33,188 bases of DNA from JBBRXJ01 sp038248505 (lineage in GTDB: Bacteria > Bacteroidota > Bacteroidia > Bacteroidales > JBBRXJ01): positions 1 through 33,188 of the forward strand of contig JBBRXJ010000038.1 of the NCBI GenBank assembly GCA_038248505.1, in the 5' to 3' direction. Below the pieces are notes generated by a model. The model was not told the origin of the DNA and searched no databases. It saw only the letters and a list, made by a program, of their open reading frames with translations. Shown here piece after piece: positions 1 to 7,382 of this stretch (within the stretch, counting starts at the first letter, position 1; each line of letters opens with the position of its first letter). Made by a program: the position numbers and the translations under genes.

Positions 1-1280
1 ACTCCAACAATCAAGCAAGCTATAGCTGCAGGCTGGTAGCTTCCAAAAAAATGTTGCGATCGGGCAAAAAGAAATGGGCCAAAAGCGTTACCGATAATTA
101 TAAAAGCAAGCGAAAAACCTGAGATAGCTCCCAAATGTTTTAGTCCAAAAAATCGAGGCCAGGTAACTGCAACCAAAATATTAAATGTGCCACTAATAAT
201 ACCATGCCCAACTATTAGCATGTAATATGCCGCACTTATATCTGCAAGAAAAATGATTCCTAAAGTATAAATGATCATACCAATAAGGTTGATCATCAAT
301 ATATATTTTAAACGAATATAATCACTCAGCCAACTGCCACCAAAAAGAAATAGTATAGAGAAAAACCAAATTGGTAAAAAAAGATGAAAGCCCCTTTCAA
401 CTGGTATTCCACAACTAATAAATACCGACTCCATGTGTAATAATAATGCATTTACGATTACCGCATTCATTACCAGGGCCATGGTAAAAACCCAAAAAGA
501 ATAGCTACGTATTGCTTCTGCTAATGTTTTATCAACAGCAGGTAAGCTTGGCGGACGATTACTTTTTTGTGGAATTTCTTTTCCATCGGGTATCAATCCG
601 CAACTTTGAGGCTCATTACGATAAAAAATAAATGCAAATAATGTAAATCCAATACCAACTGCATACGATAATATTTTCCATAATTCTCGCCAATCCATTT
701 CAAGTTTTAGGTGGCGCAACAAATAAGGTGAAAGAAAAAACCCTAAGGATGCTAATATGCCCAGCACGCCATTCGCTAATCCGCGGCGTTTATCAAACCA
801 TTTCATGGCCATTGCGCGCGGCACAATAATCATTACTCCTTGCCCCAAAACGCTAAAACCCAAAAAACAAATTGTTATTAATGCAAGTACTATTTTCCCT
901 TTTGATGCAATATGAAAAACGCGTGCAATCCACTCAGCCGATTGATCAAGAGTGGCAAACCAATAAATAAAAAAACTAAAAATAAAGGCTCCAATAATTA
1001 TCGGAATTCGTGCTCCATACTGATCATAGATACGTCCAATATATTTCAAAAAGAAAACACCTAAAATAGTTCCTAGCATATATGCCATGCTAAATTCATC
1101 GCGGGTGATTTGGTAGCTTTGAAGAATATCCTCGGTAAACACCATGATACCGATAGTTTGCCCAGGCGTACTCATTATTAACCCCATCATGGTTGCAAGA
1201 ATGATTACCCAGCCATAGAAAAAAGGGATAGCCGCAGGTGAAAAGGGTAACGCTGAAGTATGAATAGATTTTAATTTCAT
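1..1280 (-). CDS. MFS transporter, 3' part cut by the window edge
   Basis: Reading the minus strand from the ATG at 1278-1280 gives about 426 residues of a polytopic membrane protein with no stop before the left edge, so the C-terminus is missing. Successive hydrophobic segments are separated by short basic loops such as 'GRIYDQYGARIP' and 'KWFDKRRGLANG', which match the conserved loop motifs of the major facilitator superfamily. The N-terminal stretch 'FYGWVIILATMMGLIMS' resembles the monocarboxylate/oxalate-formate type branch of MFS. The start lies 19 bases after the dxs stop on the same strand, so the two genes may be cotranscribed. The substrate cannot be read from the sequence; the family call is firm, the subfamily is inference. 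Confidence 0.85.
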   Translation of the reverse strand, partial: MKLKSIHTSALPFSPAAIPFFYGWVIILATMMGLIMSTPGQTIGIMVFTEDILQSYQITRDEFSMAYMLGTILGVFFLKYIGRIYDQYGARIPIIIGAFIFSFFIYWFATLDQSAEWIARVFHIASKGKIVLALITICFLGFSVLGQGVMIIVPRAMAMKWFDKRRGLANGVLGILASLGFFLSPYLLRHLKLEMDWRELWKILSYAVGIGFTLFAFIFYRNEPQSCGLIPDGKEIPQKSNRPPSLPAVDKTLAEAIRSYSFWVFTMALVMNAVIVNALLLHMESVFISCGIPVERGFHLFLPIWFFSILFLFGGSWLSDYIRLKYILMINLIGMIIYTLGIIFLADISAAYYMLIVGHGIISGTFNILVAVTWPRFFGLKHLGAISGFSLAFIIIGNAFGPFLFARSQHFFGSYQPAAIACLIVG

Positions 1281-1299
1281 GATATTGCCTCAGCTTCTC

Positions 1300-3216
1300 T
1301 CAATGTATCTGAAGCACTTTATGTTTAACAAATGAGTCAACCACCTTGCATATACACTGTTCGTCAAAACCACATTCAGCATATAACTCCTCCTGCGATC
1401 CTTGTTCTACAAAGCGATCAGGAATACCCATTATTTTAATATTCACTCTATAGCCGTGCTCTTGAGCAAACTCAACCACAGCAGATCCTAAACCCCCTTT
1501 TACGGTGCCGTCTTCAAGAGTAATAATATTCTTATATTTATTCATTATATGATGCAATAAATCAGCATCAATTGGTTTAAGGAAACGCATATTATATATT
1601 CCAGCCAAGTTTTGGTCTGCTATCTTTTTTACTGCATTAACAGCAAAATTACCAGCATGTCCTAATGTAATAATTGCCAAATCGCTTCCTTCTTTTATTA
1701 TCTCGCCCTTACCAATTACTATTTCCTTCATTGGTTTACGCCATTCAACCATCACGCCTTGTCCTTTGGGATAGCGTATTACAAAGGGACCTTTATTTGG
1801 TAATTGTGCTGTAAACATTAGATCTCGTAACTCTACTTCATTCATGGGGGCAGCAATAGTAAGATTGGGTACACAACGCATAAAAGCCAAATCGTACGCT
1901 CCATGGTGTGTTGGACCGTCATTACCAACTAAGCCCGCTCTGTCTAAACAAAAAACTACTTGTAAATTTTGTATGGCAACATCATGTATTACCTGATCAA
2001 ATGCCCGCTGCATAAAGCTCGAGTATATATTACAGAATGGAATTAAACCTTGACTTGCTAAACCAGCCGAAAATGTTACTGCATGCGCCTCTGCAATTCC
2101 CACGTCAAAAATGCGTTCAGGCATTTTACGGTTCATAATATTCATTGATGAACCGGCAAGCATAGCTGGGGTTATTCCTACAATTTTATCATTTTTTTCA
2201 GCAAGTTCAAGTAAGGTACGCCCAAAAACTTCCTGATACTTTGGTGCTACCGGATGATTCGTTTGCGTGGTATAAATTTCTCCTGTTGATTTATTAAATT
2301 TTCCTGGTGCATGAAATGCGGTTTGATCAATCTCAGCATGCTTATAACCCTTACCCTTGGTAGTTACAACATGAAGTACTTTGGGCCCTTTAATCTTTCT
2401 TAGATCTTGTAAAATTTTAACAAGTCTTTTCATATCATGCCCATCAATAGGCCCAAAATAACGGAATCCAAGTGATTCAAACAAATTACTTTTCTTAAAT
2501 AAAAATGACTTTATTGCATATTGTATTCGAGTAATAAAACGGCGTGGATTTCGTAATCGCATTACACCCATAAAATCCCATACATCTTTTTTAAGCTTAT
2601 TATATGCCGAGGAGGAAGTAATGTCAATCAAATATTCTTTAAGTGCCCCTACATTTGCATCAATGGCAATGTTATTATCATTTACAATTACGAGCAAATC
2701 GGCATTCTGAATGCCTGCATTGTTAAGGCCCTCAAAAGCTAAACCACCCGACATGGAGCCATCGCCAATAATAGCCACCACACGTTTATCATCTTCTTTA
2801 TTATGTTGTGCTGCTACGGCCATACCTAATGCCGCTGATATTGCTACAGATGCATGCCCACCTACAAATGCATCATATGGACTCTCATCACGTCGCGGAA
2901 ATCCTCCAATACCCTTGTATTTTCGGTTGGTATGAAACACATCACGTCGTCCGGTTAATATTTTATGACCATAGGCTTGGTGGCCTACGTCCCACACAAT
3001 TTGATCGTAGGGTGCATTATATGCAAAATGAAGCGCAACGGTTAGTTCAATTACACCTAAGCTAGAGCCTAAATGGCCTGAGTTCTCCGAAACAACATCT
3101 ATGATGAAATTCCGTAATTCACCGCTAAGTTGTTTTAACTCTTCAATGCTGAGAGTTTTAAGATCATCGGGCGAGTTAATCCTTTTTAATATACTGAAAT
3201 CACTAGTAGTCACCAT
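1300..3216 (-). CDS. dxs: 1-deoxy-D-xylulose-5-phosphate synthase
   Basis: Cytoplasmic thiamine-diphosphate enzyme that condenses pyruvate and glyceraldehyde 3-phosphate to DXP, the first step of the MEP isoprenoid pathway; DXP also feeds thiamine and, in some bacteria, pyridoxal synthesis. Visible motifs, numbered from the chosen ATG, are 'GHQAYGHKILTGR' near residue 80, the ThDP/Mg motif 'GDGSMSGGLAFEGLNN' near 151, 'DVGIAEAHAVTFSAG' with the catalytic Glu, and 'DRAGLVGNDGPTHHGAYD' with the conserved His. The C-terminal transketolase domain is complete. I chose the ATG at 3214-3216 (638 aa) because the longer GTG start at 3231 overlaps a TAnnTTTG promoter element. E. coli Dxs is about 620 aa. 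An MFS gene follows closely. Confidence 0.97.
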   Translation of the reverse strand: MVTTSDFSILKRINSPDDLKTLSIEELKQLSGELRNFIIDVVSENSGHLGSSLGVIELTVALHFAYNAPYDQIVWDVGHQAYGHKILTGRRDVFHTNRKYKGIGGFPRRDESPYDAFVGGHASVAISAALGMAVAAQHNKEDDKRVVAIIGDGSMSGGLAFEGLNNAGIQNADLLVIVNDNNIAIDANVGALKEYLIDITSSSAYNKLKKDVWDFMGVMRLRNPRRFITRIQYAIKSFLFKKSNLFESLGFRYFGPIDGHDMKRLVKILQDLRKIKGPKVLHVVTTKGKGYKHAEIDQTAFHAPGKFNKSTGEIYTTQTNHPVAPKYQEVFGRTLLELAEKNDKIVGITPAMLAGSSMNIMNRKMPERIFDVGIAEAHAVTFSAGLASQGLIPFCNIYSSFMQRAFDQVIHDVAIQNLQVVFCLDRAGLVGNDGPTHHGAYDLAFMRCVPNLTIAAPMNEVELRDLMFTAQLPNKGPFVIRYPKGQGVMVEWRKPMKEIVIGKGEIIKEGSDLAIITLGHAGNFAVNAVKKIADQNLAGIYNMRFLKPIDADLLHHIMNKYKNIITLEDGTVKGGLGSAVVEFAQEHGYRVNIKIMGIPDRFVEQGSQEELYAECGFDEQCICKVVDSFVKHKVLQIH

Positions 3217-3230
3217 CTCTAAATAATTCA

Positions 3231-3238
3231 CAAATTTA
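3231..3238 (-). promoter_or_regulatory. Candidate -7 promoter element for dxs
   Basis: The minus strand reads TAAATTTG, a full match to the Bacteroidota -7 consensus TAnnTTTG. It lies 15 bases upstream of the dxs ATG, which would give a very short 5' leader. No convincing -33 TTTG was seen at the usual spacing, so this is a motif match only. Confidence 0.35.
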
Positions 3239-3416
3239 ATAAAATATAATGATTTTCTCAGACCCTAATAGTATTGTTATCCCAAATTCAGGTATATAAT
3301 ATTAACTATAAGGTAATTGCAAAACATTGCTCCCCAACATCTAACTGTCACTGCGGCGGCCGATCACTGTTAGCTTCCTGTTAATACTTTCACCTATCAT
3401 TTTGAGCCATAATCCG

Positions 3417-3424
3417 TATCTTTG
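3417..3424 (+). promoter_or_regulatory. Candidate -7 promoter element for the OmpA-domain lipoprotein
   Basis: TATCTTTG matches TAnnTTTG and ends 22 bases before the ATG at 3447. It lies inside the longer TTG-started reading frame (from 3402), which supports the ATG as the real start. A TTTG at 3401-3404 is closer than the usual -33 spacing, so the upstream element is unclear. Confidence 0.4.
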
Positions 3425-3446
3425 TTCAAAACAAAATATAAAAGCT

Positions 3447-4454
3447 ATGTTTTCAAGCCATCGAATCATTTCTCTTCTTGTATTAACGGTATTTATGGCC
3501 GTTTCGTGTGTTCCTCCTCGCCAAATGGCCGAGTTGGTTGAGAAAAATCTTAAAATGGAGCACGATGGCGATTCATTAAAAGGTATAAATGAAAAACTTA
3601 CGGTTGAAAATACCGAGTTTAAGGCCAATATGAAAAATTGCCAACAAGAGGTTGCAAAACTTGAAAAAGATAGCATATTGCGCAATGAGTTTTTATCTCG
3701 AATAGATCAGGAATATAAAACACTTGCCGATCGCTATAATAAATTAAAAGAATCGCAAGAAGCGCTCATTAATGGTAGTGAACGTGAAACGAAACGATTA
3801 CTACAAGAACTTCAAACAACACAAAATAGCCTACAAGGTAAAGAGGATAAGTTAAAAGAGTTGGAACGACAAGTTGAAAGTAAAAGACGAAGTTTGGATG
3901 AACTCCAAACAGAAATGGAGAAGCAAAAATATCGTTTAGTCGAACTTGAGCGCATTTTGAATCGCAAAGATTCGGTGATGAAAGCCCTTAAAACAAAAAT
4001 CTCAGCTGCACTTCTTGGCTTTGAAGGCCAAGGCTTGACCGTAACCCGCAAAAATGGTAAGGTATACGTTTCGTTAGATGAAAAATTACTCTTCAGTTCG
4101 GGTAGCTACGCCATATCCGAAAATGGTATTGATGCCCTCAAAAAATTAGGCAAAGTACTTGAACAAAATACCGATATTAGTATTATGGTTGAAGGGCACA
4201 CCGATGATGTTCCTTTTATTTCAAATGCCGAAATAAAAGACAATTGGGACTTAAGCAACAAGCGCGCTGCCGCGGTTGTAAGAATTTTACTCGACAATTC
4301 AAAGATTGCTCCTAAGCGATTAACCACTGCTGGTCGTAGTCAATATTCGCCTGTTGAGGTGGGTAAAACACCCGATGCCAGAGGCAAAAACAGACGCACT
4401 GAAATTATTCTTACGCCTAATCTCGATGAGTTATATAATATTCTCGAAAATTAA
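3447..4454 (+). CDS. Outer-membrane lipoprotein with coiled coil and OmpA C-terminal domain
   Basis: A 335-residue protein. The N-terminus from the ATG at 3447 is a lipoprotein signal: hydrophobic 'IISLLVLTVFMAVSC' with the lipobox Cys at about residue 22. The next 150 residues or so are rich in Lys, Glu, Gln and Leu in heptad-like order ('LKELERQVESKRRSLDELQT') and should form a long coiled coil. The C-terminal 120 residues form an OmpA/MotB peptidoglycan-binding domain: 'LLFSSGSYAISENG', 'VEGHTDDVPF', 'NWDLSNKRAAAVVRILL', 'GKNRRTEIIL'. The likely role is tethering the outer membrane to peptidoglycan across the periplasm, as in Pal-like proteins; the coiled coil may act as a spacer. A TTG-started form from 3402 would bury the signal peptide and is unlikely. 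It is transcribed divergently from dxs. Confidence 0.9.
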   Translation: MFSSHRIISLLVLTVFMAVSCVPPRQMAELVEKNLKMEHDGDSLKGINEKLTVENTEFKANMKNCQQEVAKLEKDSILRNEFLSRIDQEYKTLADRYNKLKESQEALINGSERETKRLLQELQTTQNSLQGKEDKLKELERQVESKRRSLDELQTEMEKQKYRLVELERILNRKDSVMKALKTKISAALLGFEGQGLTVTRKNGKVYVSLDEKLLFSSGSYAISENGIDALKKLGKVLEQNTDISIMVEGHTDDVPFISNAEIKDNWDLSNKRAAAVVRILLDNSKIAPKRLTTAGRSQYSPVEVGKTPDARGKNRRTEIILTPNLDELYNILEN

Positions 4455-4468
4455 TTAATTGTTAAAGT

Positions 4469-4522
4469 CTGAGTTTGTTGATGGAGTAGGGTTTTTGATA
4501 AACAGGTATTCAACAAGCTCAG
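4469..4522 (+). terminator. Hairpin downstream of the OmpA-domain gene
   Basis: The arms are CTGAGTTTGTTGA (4469-4481) and TCAACAAGCTCAG (4510-4522). They pair over 13 positions in RNA with one U-G wobble, around a 28-base loop. A run of six T follows at 4532-4537, about ten bases after the stem, so it could end transcription of the lipoprotein gene, though the loop is long and the gap to the T run larger than ideal. The right arm continues into GCCACC, as in the repeat copy at 5920-5970. Confidence 0.45.
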
Positions 4523-4546
4523 CCACCTCACTTTTTTAATTGTTCA

Positions 4547-4604
4547 TGGTGTACAATTAAGCAGAATAGAAATACATTAATTGATTCTGCACAATCATAC
4601 ACCA
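4547..4604. repeat. Nested inverted repeat (two 7-bp stems)
   Basis: The outer arms TGGTGTA (4547-4553) and TACACCA (4598-4604) are perfect complements. Inside them GCAGAAT (4561-4567) and ATTCTGC (4584-4590) are also perfect complements. The two stems are separated by 7 unpaired bases on each side, and the loop is 16 bases. The symmetry is seen directly; whether it is an RNA structure, a protein site or a decayed mobile repeat is unknown. Confidence 0.5.
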
Positions 4605-4634
4605 AAGATACATTTCTTTGTAAAATACATATGT

Positions 4635-4680
4635 AGGAGGCTGAGGTGCCACATTGAGTTTTCGCCGCGGCGAAGAAGCC
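4635..4680. repeat. Copy of an intergenic palindromic repeat with a GC-rich core
   Basis: It begins AGGAGGCTGAGG and ends GAAGAAGCC, an outline close to the hairpin at 5920-5970 (AGGTGGCTGAGG...GAAGCC). Its core TTCGCCGCGGCGAA (4661-4674) is a perfect 14-base palindrome and very GC-rich for this genome. The core and flank (GAGTT..CGCCGCGGC.AAGAAG) recur on the other strand at about 19344-19365. Confidence 0.5.
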
Positions 4681-4704
4681 CCGTTTATCTATAGTTTTCA
4701 AATT

Positions 4705-4732
4705 TAGGCGCTTCAAGGGCCTCAGCGTCCTA
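4705..4732. repeat. Short imperfect hairpin
   Basis: TAGGCGCT (4705-4712) pairs with AGCG-T-CCTA (4724-4732), giving 8 pairs with one bulged base around an 11-base loop. Function unknown; an AT-rich, T-run-containing stretch follows. Confidence 0.35.
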
Positions 4733-4891
4733 ATAATAAAAATAAAATGCTTTTTTTATTCAACAAAAATCAGATAATATTTAAGTGGTGTTTAATTTAT
4801 GCAGTATCAATATACATTATTTAGATATCTAATTATGGGAGCAGAACCTAAAATTTATTTCAACCATCAACCAGATTATAATTTTTAGATT

Positions 4892-5899
4892 TTGAAAAAC
4901 ATTACTTATCTATCCATCGGAAAGATTTACAATCTTTTTTTATTAAAAATATCTCAACACCTTTCACAAATTTTTAAGCGTACTATTGTTTGGGGTTATC
5001 CTGCTTTTATTAGTATTGAAGTAAGCGGTATTTGCAATCTGCACTGTCCCGAATGCCCTACTGGTAATAAAAGCCGCGAGCGTGGTGGTGGACTAATGGA
5101 GCTAAATCTTTTTAAAAAAATAATTGATGAGTGTAAAATTTATTGCATAGCTATACAATTAAATTTTCAGGGCGAACCTTATTTGCATCCACAAATAAAC
5201 GAAATGATTGCATATGCACATTGCAATAAAGTTCACACCTCGCTCTCAACAAATGCACAGAATATATCGGCAGAAATAGCATTAAAAACAGTGCTTTCGG
5301 GGCTTGACACCATTATTATTTCACTCGATGGATTTACCCAAAAAAGCTATGAGAAATATCGCATAGGCGGTAAAATTGAAAACGTTTTTTCGGCCTTTAA
5401 TCATTTTAAAATTGCTCGTGTTAATTTAAACACACACAATCCTAAAATCAGGTTACAATTTTTAGTATTTAAACATAATGAACATGAAATAGCAATATCG
5501 CCAAATATACTTAAGACCCATGGAGCAGATAAGATTGTTTTTAAAACAGCACAAATTTATTCACCAACGGATGCATCTCAATTATTAACACAAAACCCCC
5601 AATTTGCTCGTTATATAAAATGCAGCGATGGATCAATTCAGCTTAAGAAATCAATTAGTAACCGTTGCTCACGTTTATGGAGTAGCCTTGTAATAACATG
5701 GAATGGACAAATTGCCGTATGTTGTTTCGATAAAGATGCCGACATAATTGGACCTGAATTTAAGGACATAAATCATTGGTTGCAGCCCAATAATTTGAAT
5801 ATAAAAAGCATTTGGCAGCACAAATCACTTATGAACTTTCGCGAAAAAGTTTTAACTAAACGAAAAAGTATAAGTATTTGCAATAATTGTGGAGAGTAG
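4892..5899 (+). CDS. Radical SAM/SPASM domain protein
   Basis: A 335-residue protein. The radical SAM [4Fe-4S] cluster motif is 'CNLHCPEC' (CxxxCxxC) near residues 47-54, preceded by 'FISIEVSGI', a normal beta-1 strand. The barrel core includes 'FQGEPYLHPQI' and 'STNAQNI'. The C-terminal cysteines ('CSRLW', 'AVCCFDKD', 'CNNCGE' at the very end) form a SPASM-type auxiliary cluster region, as in peptide- and protein-modifying radical SAM enzymes. The substrate is unknown and no peptide precursor gene is visible nearby. The start is TTG at 4892, because TAG lies two codons upstream in frame; the next Met is beyond the cluster motif. An ATG at 4835 is in the same frame but separated by that TAG. 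The gene converges on frr. Confidence 0.85.
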   Translation: MKNITYLSIGKIYNLFLLKISQHLSQIFKRTIVWGYPAFISIEVSGICNLHCPECPTGNKSRERGGGLMELNLFKKIIDECKIYCIAIQLNFQGEPYLHPQINEMIAYAHCNKVHTSLSTNAQNISAEIALKTVLSGLDTIIISLDGFTQKSYEKYRIGGKIENVFSAFNHFKIARVNLNTHNPKIRLQFLVFKHNEHEIAISPNILKTHGADKIVFKTAQIYSPTDASQLLTQNPQFARYIKCSDGSIQLKKSISNRCSRLWSSLVITWNGQIAVCCFDKDADIIGPEFKDINHWLQPNNLNIKSIWQHKSLMNFREKVLTKRKSISICNNCGE

Positions 5900-5919
5900 T
5901 ATTTTATGCATAAAACTAT

Positions 5920-5970
5920 AGGTGGCTGAGGACTTGCGCTGAGTATAATCGAAGCGTCTCGAAGCCACCT
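5920..5970. terminator. Palindromic repeat/bidirectional terminator between convergent genes
   Basis: AGGTGGCT (5920-5927) and AGCCACCT (5963-5970) are perfect complements, and GCGCT..AGCG inside them adds a second stem. It sits in the 83-base gap between the stops of the radical SAM gene (5899) and frr (5983), where a shared terminator is expected. It lacks a strong T run on either side. It resembles the repeat copy at 4635-4680, so it may be a member of a dispersed palindromic family. Confidence 0.5.
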
Positions 5971-5982
5971 TAACGTAGCATA

Positions 5983-6549
5983 TCACACAGTCATAATATC
6001 TTTTTCTTTCTTTGCACAGATCTCATCAATTTTTTTTATATGGCTATCGGTTAGGTGTTGTGCTTCTGTTTCAGCTTTCTTCTCGGCATCTTCAGCCAAG
6101 CCATCTTTTTTAAATTTCTTTAATTCCTCTAAAGCATCGCGTCGTGCATTGCGAATACTTACCTTGGCATGTTCAGCTTCCGTTTTAACTTGTTTTACTA
6201 AATCTTTACGGCGCTCCTCGGTAAGTGGTGGTACATTTAAACGAATGAGTTCTCCGTTATTGCCTGGGGTAAGCCCAATATTTGCAATTAAAATTGCTTT
6301 CTCAATGGCGCCTAATGTGCTTTTCTCCCATGGTTGAACAGCTATGGTACGTGCATCGGGTGTACTAATACTAGCAACTTGTGCTAGTGGTGTACTTGCA
6401 CCATAATAATCAACCATAATGCCATTAAGCAAATTGGGGTCGGCTTTACCAGCACGTAAGGTTAAAAGTGCTGAGTCGAGATGTTTTATGGCCTTTTCCA
6501 TTCTATCTTTGGTGGTAGCCAAAAGTTTTTTTACTTGTTGTTCATCCAT
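5983..6549 (-). CDS. frr: Ribosome recycling factor
   Basis: A 188-residue protein of the usual length (about 185). With EF-G it splits post-termination ribosomes into subunits in the cytoplasm. Seen: the N-terminal helix 'KDRMEKAIKHLDSALLTLRAGKADPNLL', of which the RAGKA segment is the family hallmark; the domain II region 'VDYYGASTPLAQVASIS'; 'IAVQPWEKSTLGAIEKAI'; and 'NVPPLTEERRKDLVKQ'. The C-terminal helix is rich in Lys and Glu. The gene lies 62 bases after pyrH on the same strand, the common pyrH-frr pairing, and is probably cotranscribed with it. Confidence 0.97.
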   Translation of the reverse strand: MDEQQVKKLLATTKDRMEKAIKHLDSALLTLRAGKADPNLLNGIMVDYYGASTPLAQVASISTPDARTIAVQPWEKSTLGAIEKAILIANIGLTPGNNGELIRLNVPPLTEERRKDLVKQVKTEAEHAKVSIRNARRDALEELKKFKKDGLAEDAEKKAETEAQHLTDSHIKKIDEICAKKEKDIMTV

Positions 6550-6611
6550 AGCAGTGGTATTGAAGTTTAAGCTCCTAATCTGTTTATTTTAACAGAATTG
6601 GTTTAAAAATA

Positions 6612-7322
6612 TTAATTTTTAACGATTGTACCAATTTTTTTTCCTGAAACAATCTCTTTCAGGTTCCCTTTTTTGTGAATATTAAACACAATGATTGGAA
6701 GATTATTGTCTTTACACATGGCAAATGCGGTAAGATCCATCACTTTAAGATTCCGACTATAAGCCTCATCGAACGATATCTCATCATACATGGTAGCTGA
6801 GGGATCTTTACGAGGATCAGCCGTATAAATACCGTCAACATTGGTTGCTTTAATAATAATGTCAGCACCAATTTCAACAGCACGTAGCGTAGAGGCCGTA
6901 TCCGTAGTAAAAAACGGATTGCTTGTACCAGCAGCAAATACAACTATTTCGCCATTATTTAAGGCATCATTTGCCTTTTCGCGACTATAATAATCGGCTA
7001 CAGGCTCCATTCTAATAGCTGTTAAAACACGTGCTTTAGCGCCAATGGCAGTTAATGCCGATTTTAGTGCTAAGCTATTAATGACCGTAGCCATCATACC
7101 CATATAATCACCAGTAATACGATCAATACCATCTGCGGTACCTTTTAAGCCACGAAAAATATTGCCACCACCAATAACAATACCCACTTGAACGCCCATA
7201 TCGGCAATTTCTTTTATCTGGCTCACAAAATCATTTAGCTTTTGTGAGCTTATGGGTGAGTGATCTTCGGCCATTAATGCCTCACCACTCAGTTTTAATA
7301 AAATTCTTTTATACTTTACCAT
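6612..7322 (-). CDS. pyrH: Uridylate kinase (UMP kinase)
   Basis: A 236-residue cytoplasmic enzyme that phosphorylates UMP to UDP with ATP, a step in pyrimidine nucleotide synthesis. It belongs to the amino-acid kinase fold family. Motifs: 'YKRILLKLSGEAL' at the start, 'GIVIGGGNIFRG' (phosphate binding), 'DRITGDYMGMMATVINSLAL', 'GTSNPFFTTDTASTLRA' and 'KATNVDGIYTADPRKDP'. I chose the ATG at 7320-7322 because it gives the standard N-terminus; the frame also extends to a TTG at 7340. A strong intrinsic terminator (7353-7377) separates it from tsf, so it may be read from its own promoter or by readthrough. frr follows. Confidence 0.97.
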   Translation of the reverse strand: MVKYKRILLKLSGEALMAEDHSPISSQKLNDFVSQIKEIADMGVQVGIVIGGGNIFRGLKGTADGIDRITGDYMGMMATVINSLALKSALTAIGAKARVLTAIRMEPVADYYSREKANDALNNGEIVVFAAGTSNPFFTTDTASTLRAVEIGADIIIKATNVDGIYTADPRKDPSATMYDEISFDEAYSRNLKVMDLTAFAMCKDNNLPIIVFNIHKKGNLKEIVSGKKIGTIVKN

Positions 7323-7352
7323 GTAAATCTTTTTTTTCAAAATTACTAAAAA

Positions 7353-7377
7353 AAAAGAGCGCCTAAAGCGCTCTTTT
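7353..7377 (-). terminator. Intrinsic terminator after tsf
   Basis: AAAAGAGCGC (7353-7362) pairs perfectly with GCGCTCTTTT (7368-7377) around a 5-base loop. On the minus strand the hairpin is followed by a run of T, complementary to the A run at 7348-7356. It lies just after the tsf stop (7383) and before pyrH, so it should end the rplM-rpsI-rpsB-tsf transcript, fully or in part. Confidence 0.85.
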
Positions 7378-7382
7378 ATAAT

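Larger units (their letters stand above)
4455..4891. other. 437-base gene-free region rich in inverted repeats
   Basis: No convincing gene lies here. A 62-codon minus-strand frame (4528-4716) begins with TTG, crosses several inverted repeats and looks like no protein I know. The stretch holds a 13-bp hairpin (4469-4522), a nested inverted repeat (4547-4604), a GC-rich palindrome (4661-4674) within a repeat copy, a GCTGAGG/CCTCAGC pair (4640-4646 and 4720-4726) and a smaller hairpin (4705-4732). The remainder, 4740-4891, is AT-rich leader sequence before the next gene. Confidence 0.6.

Noticed and set aside
2711..3065. Plus-strand frames inside dxs
   Set aside because: They lie antisense to strongly conserved dxs codons and have no independent support; the same holds for antisense frames inside tsf, rpsB, GH28 and the kinase.
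3341..3373. CTAAC...GTTAG inverted repeat with a GC-rich centre upstream of the OmpA lipoprotein
   Set aside because: Pairing breaks after five bases and continues only in scattered positions, so it is too weak to list as a feature.
4528..4716. 62-codon minus-strand frame between the OmpA gene and the radical SAM gene
   Set aside because: It starts with TTG, runs through several inverted repeats and shows no recognisable protein features.
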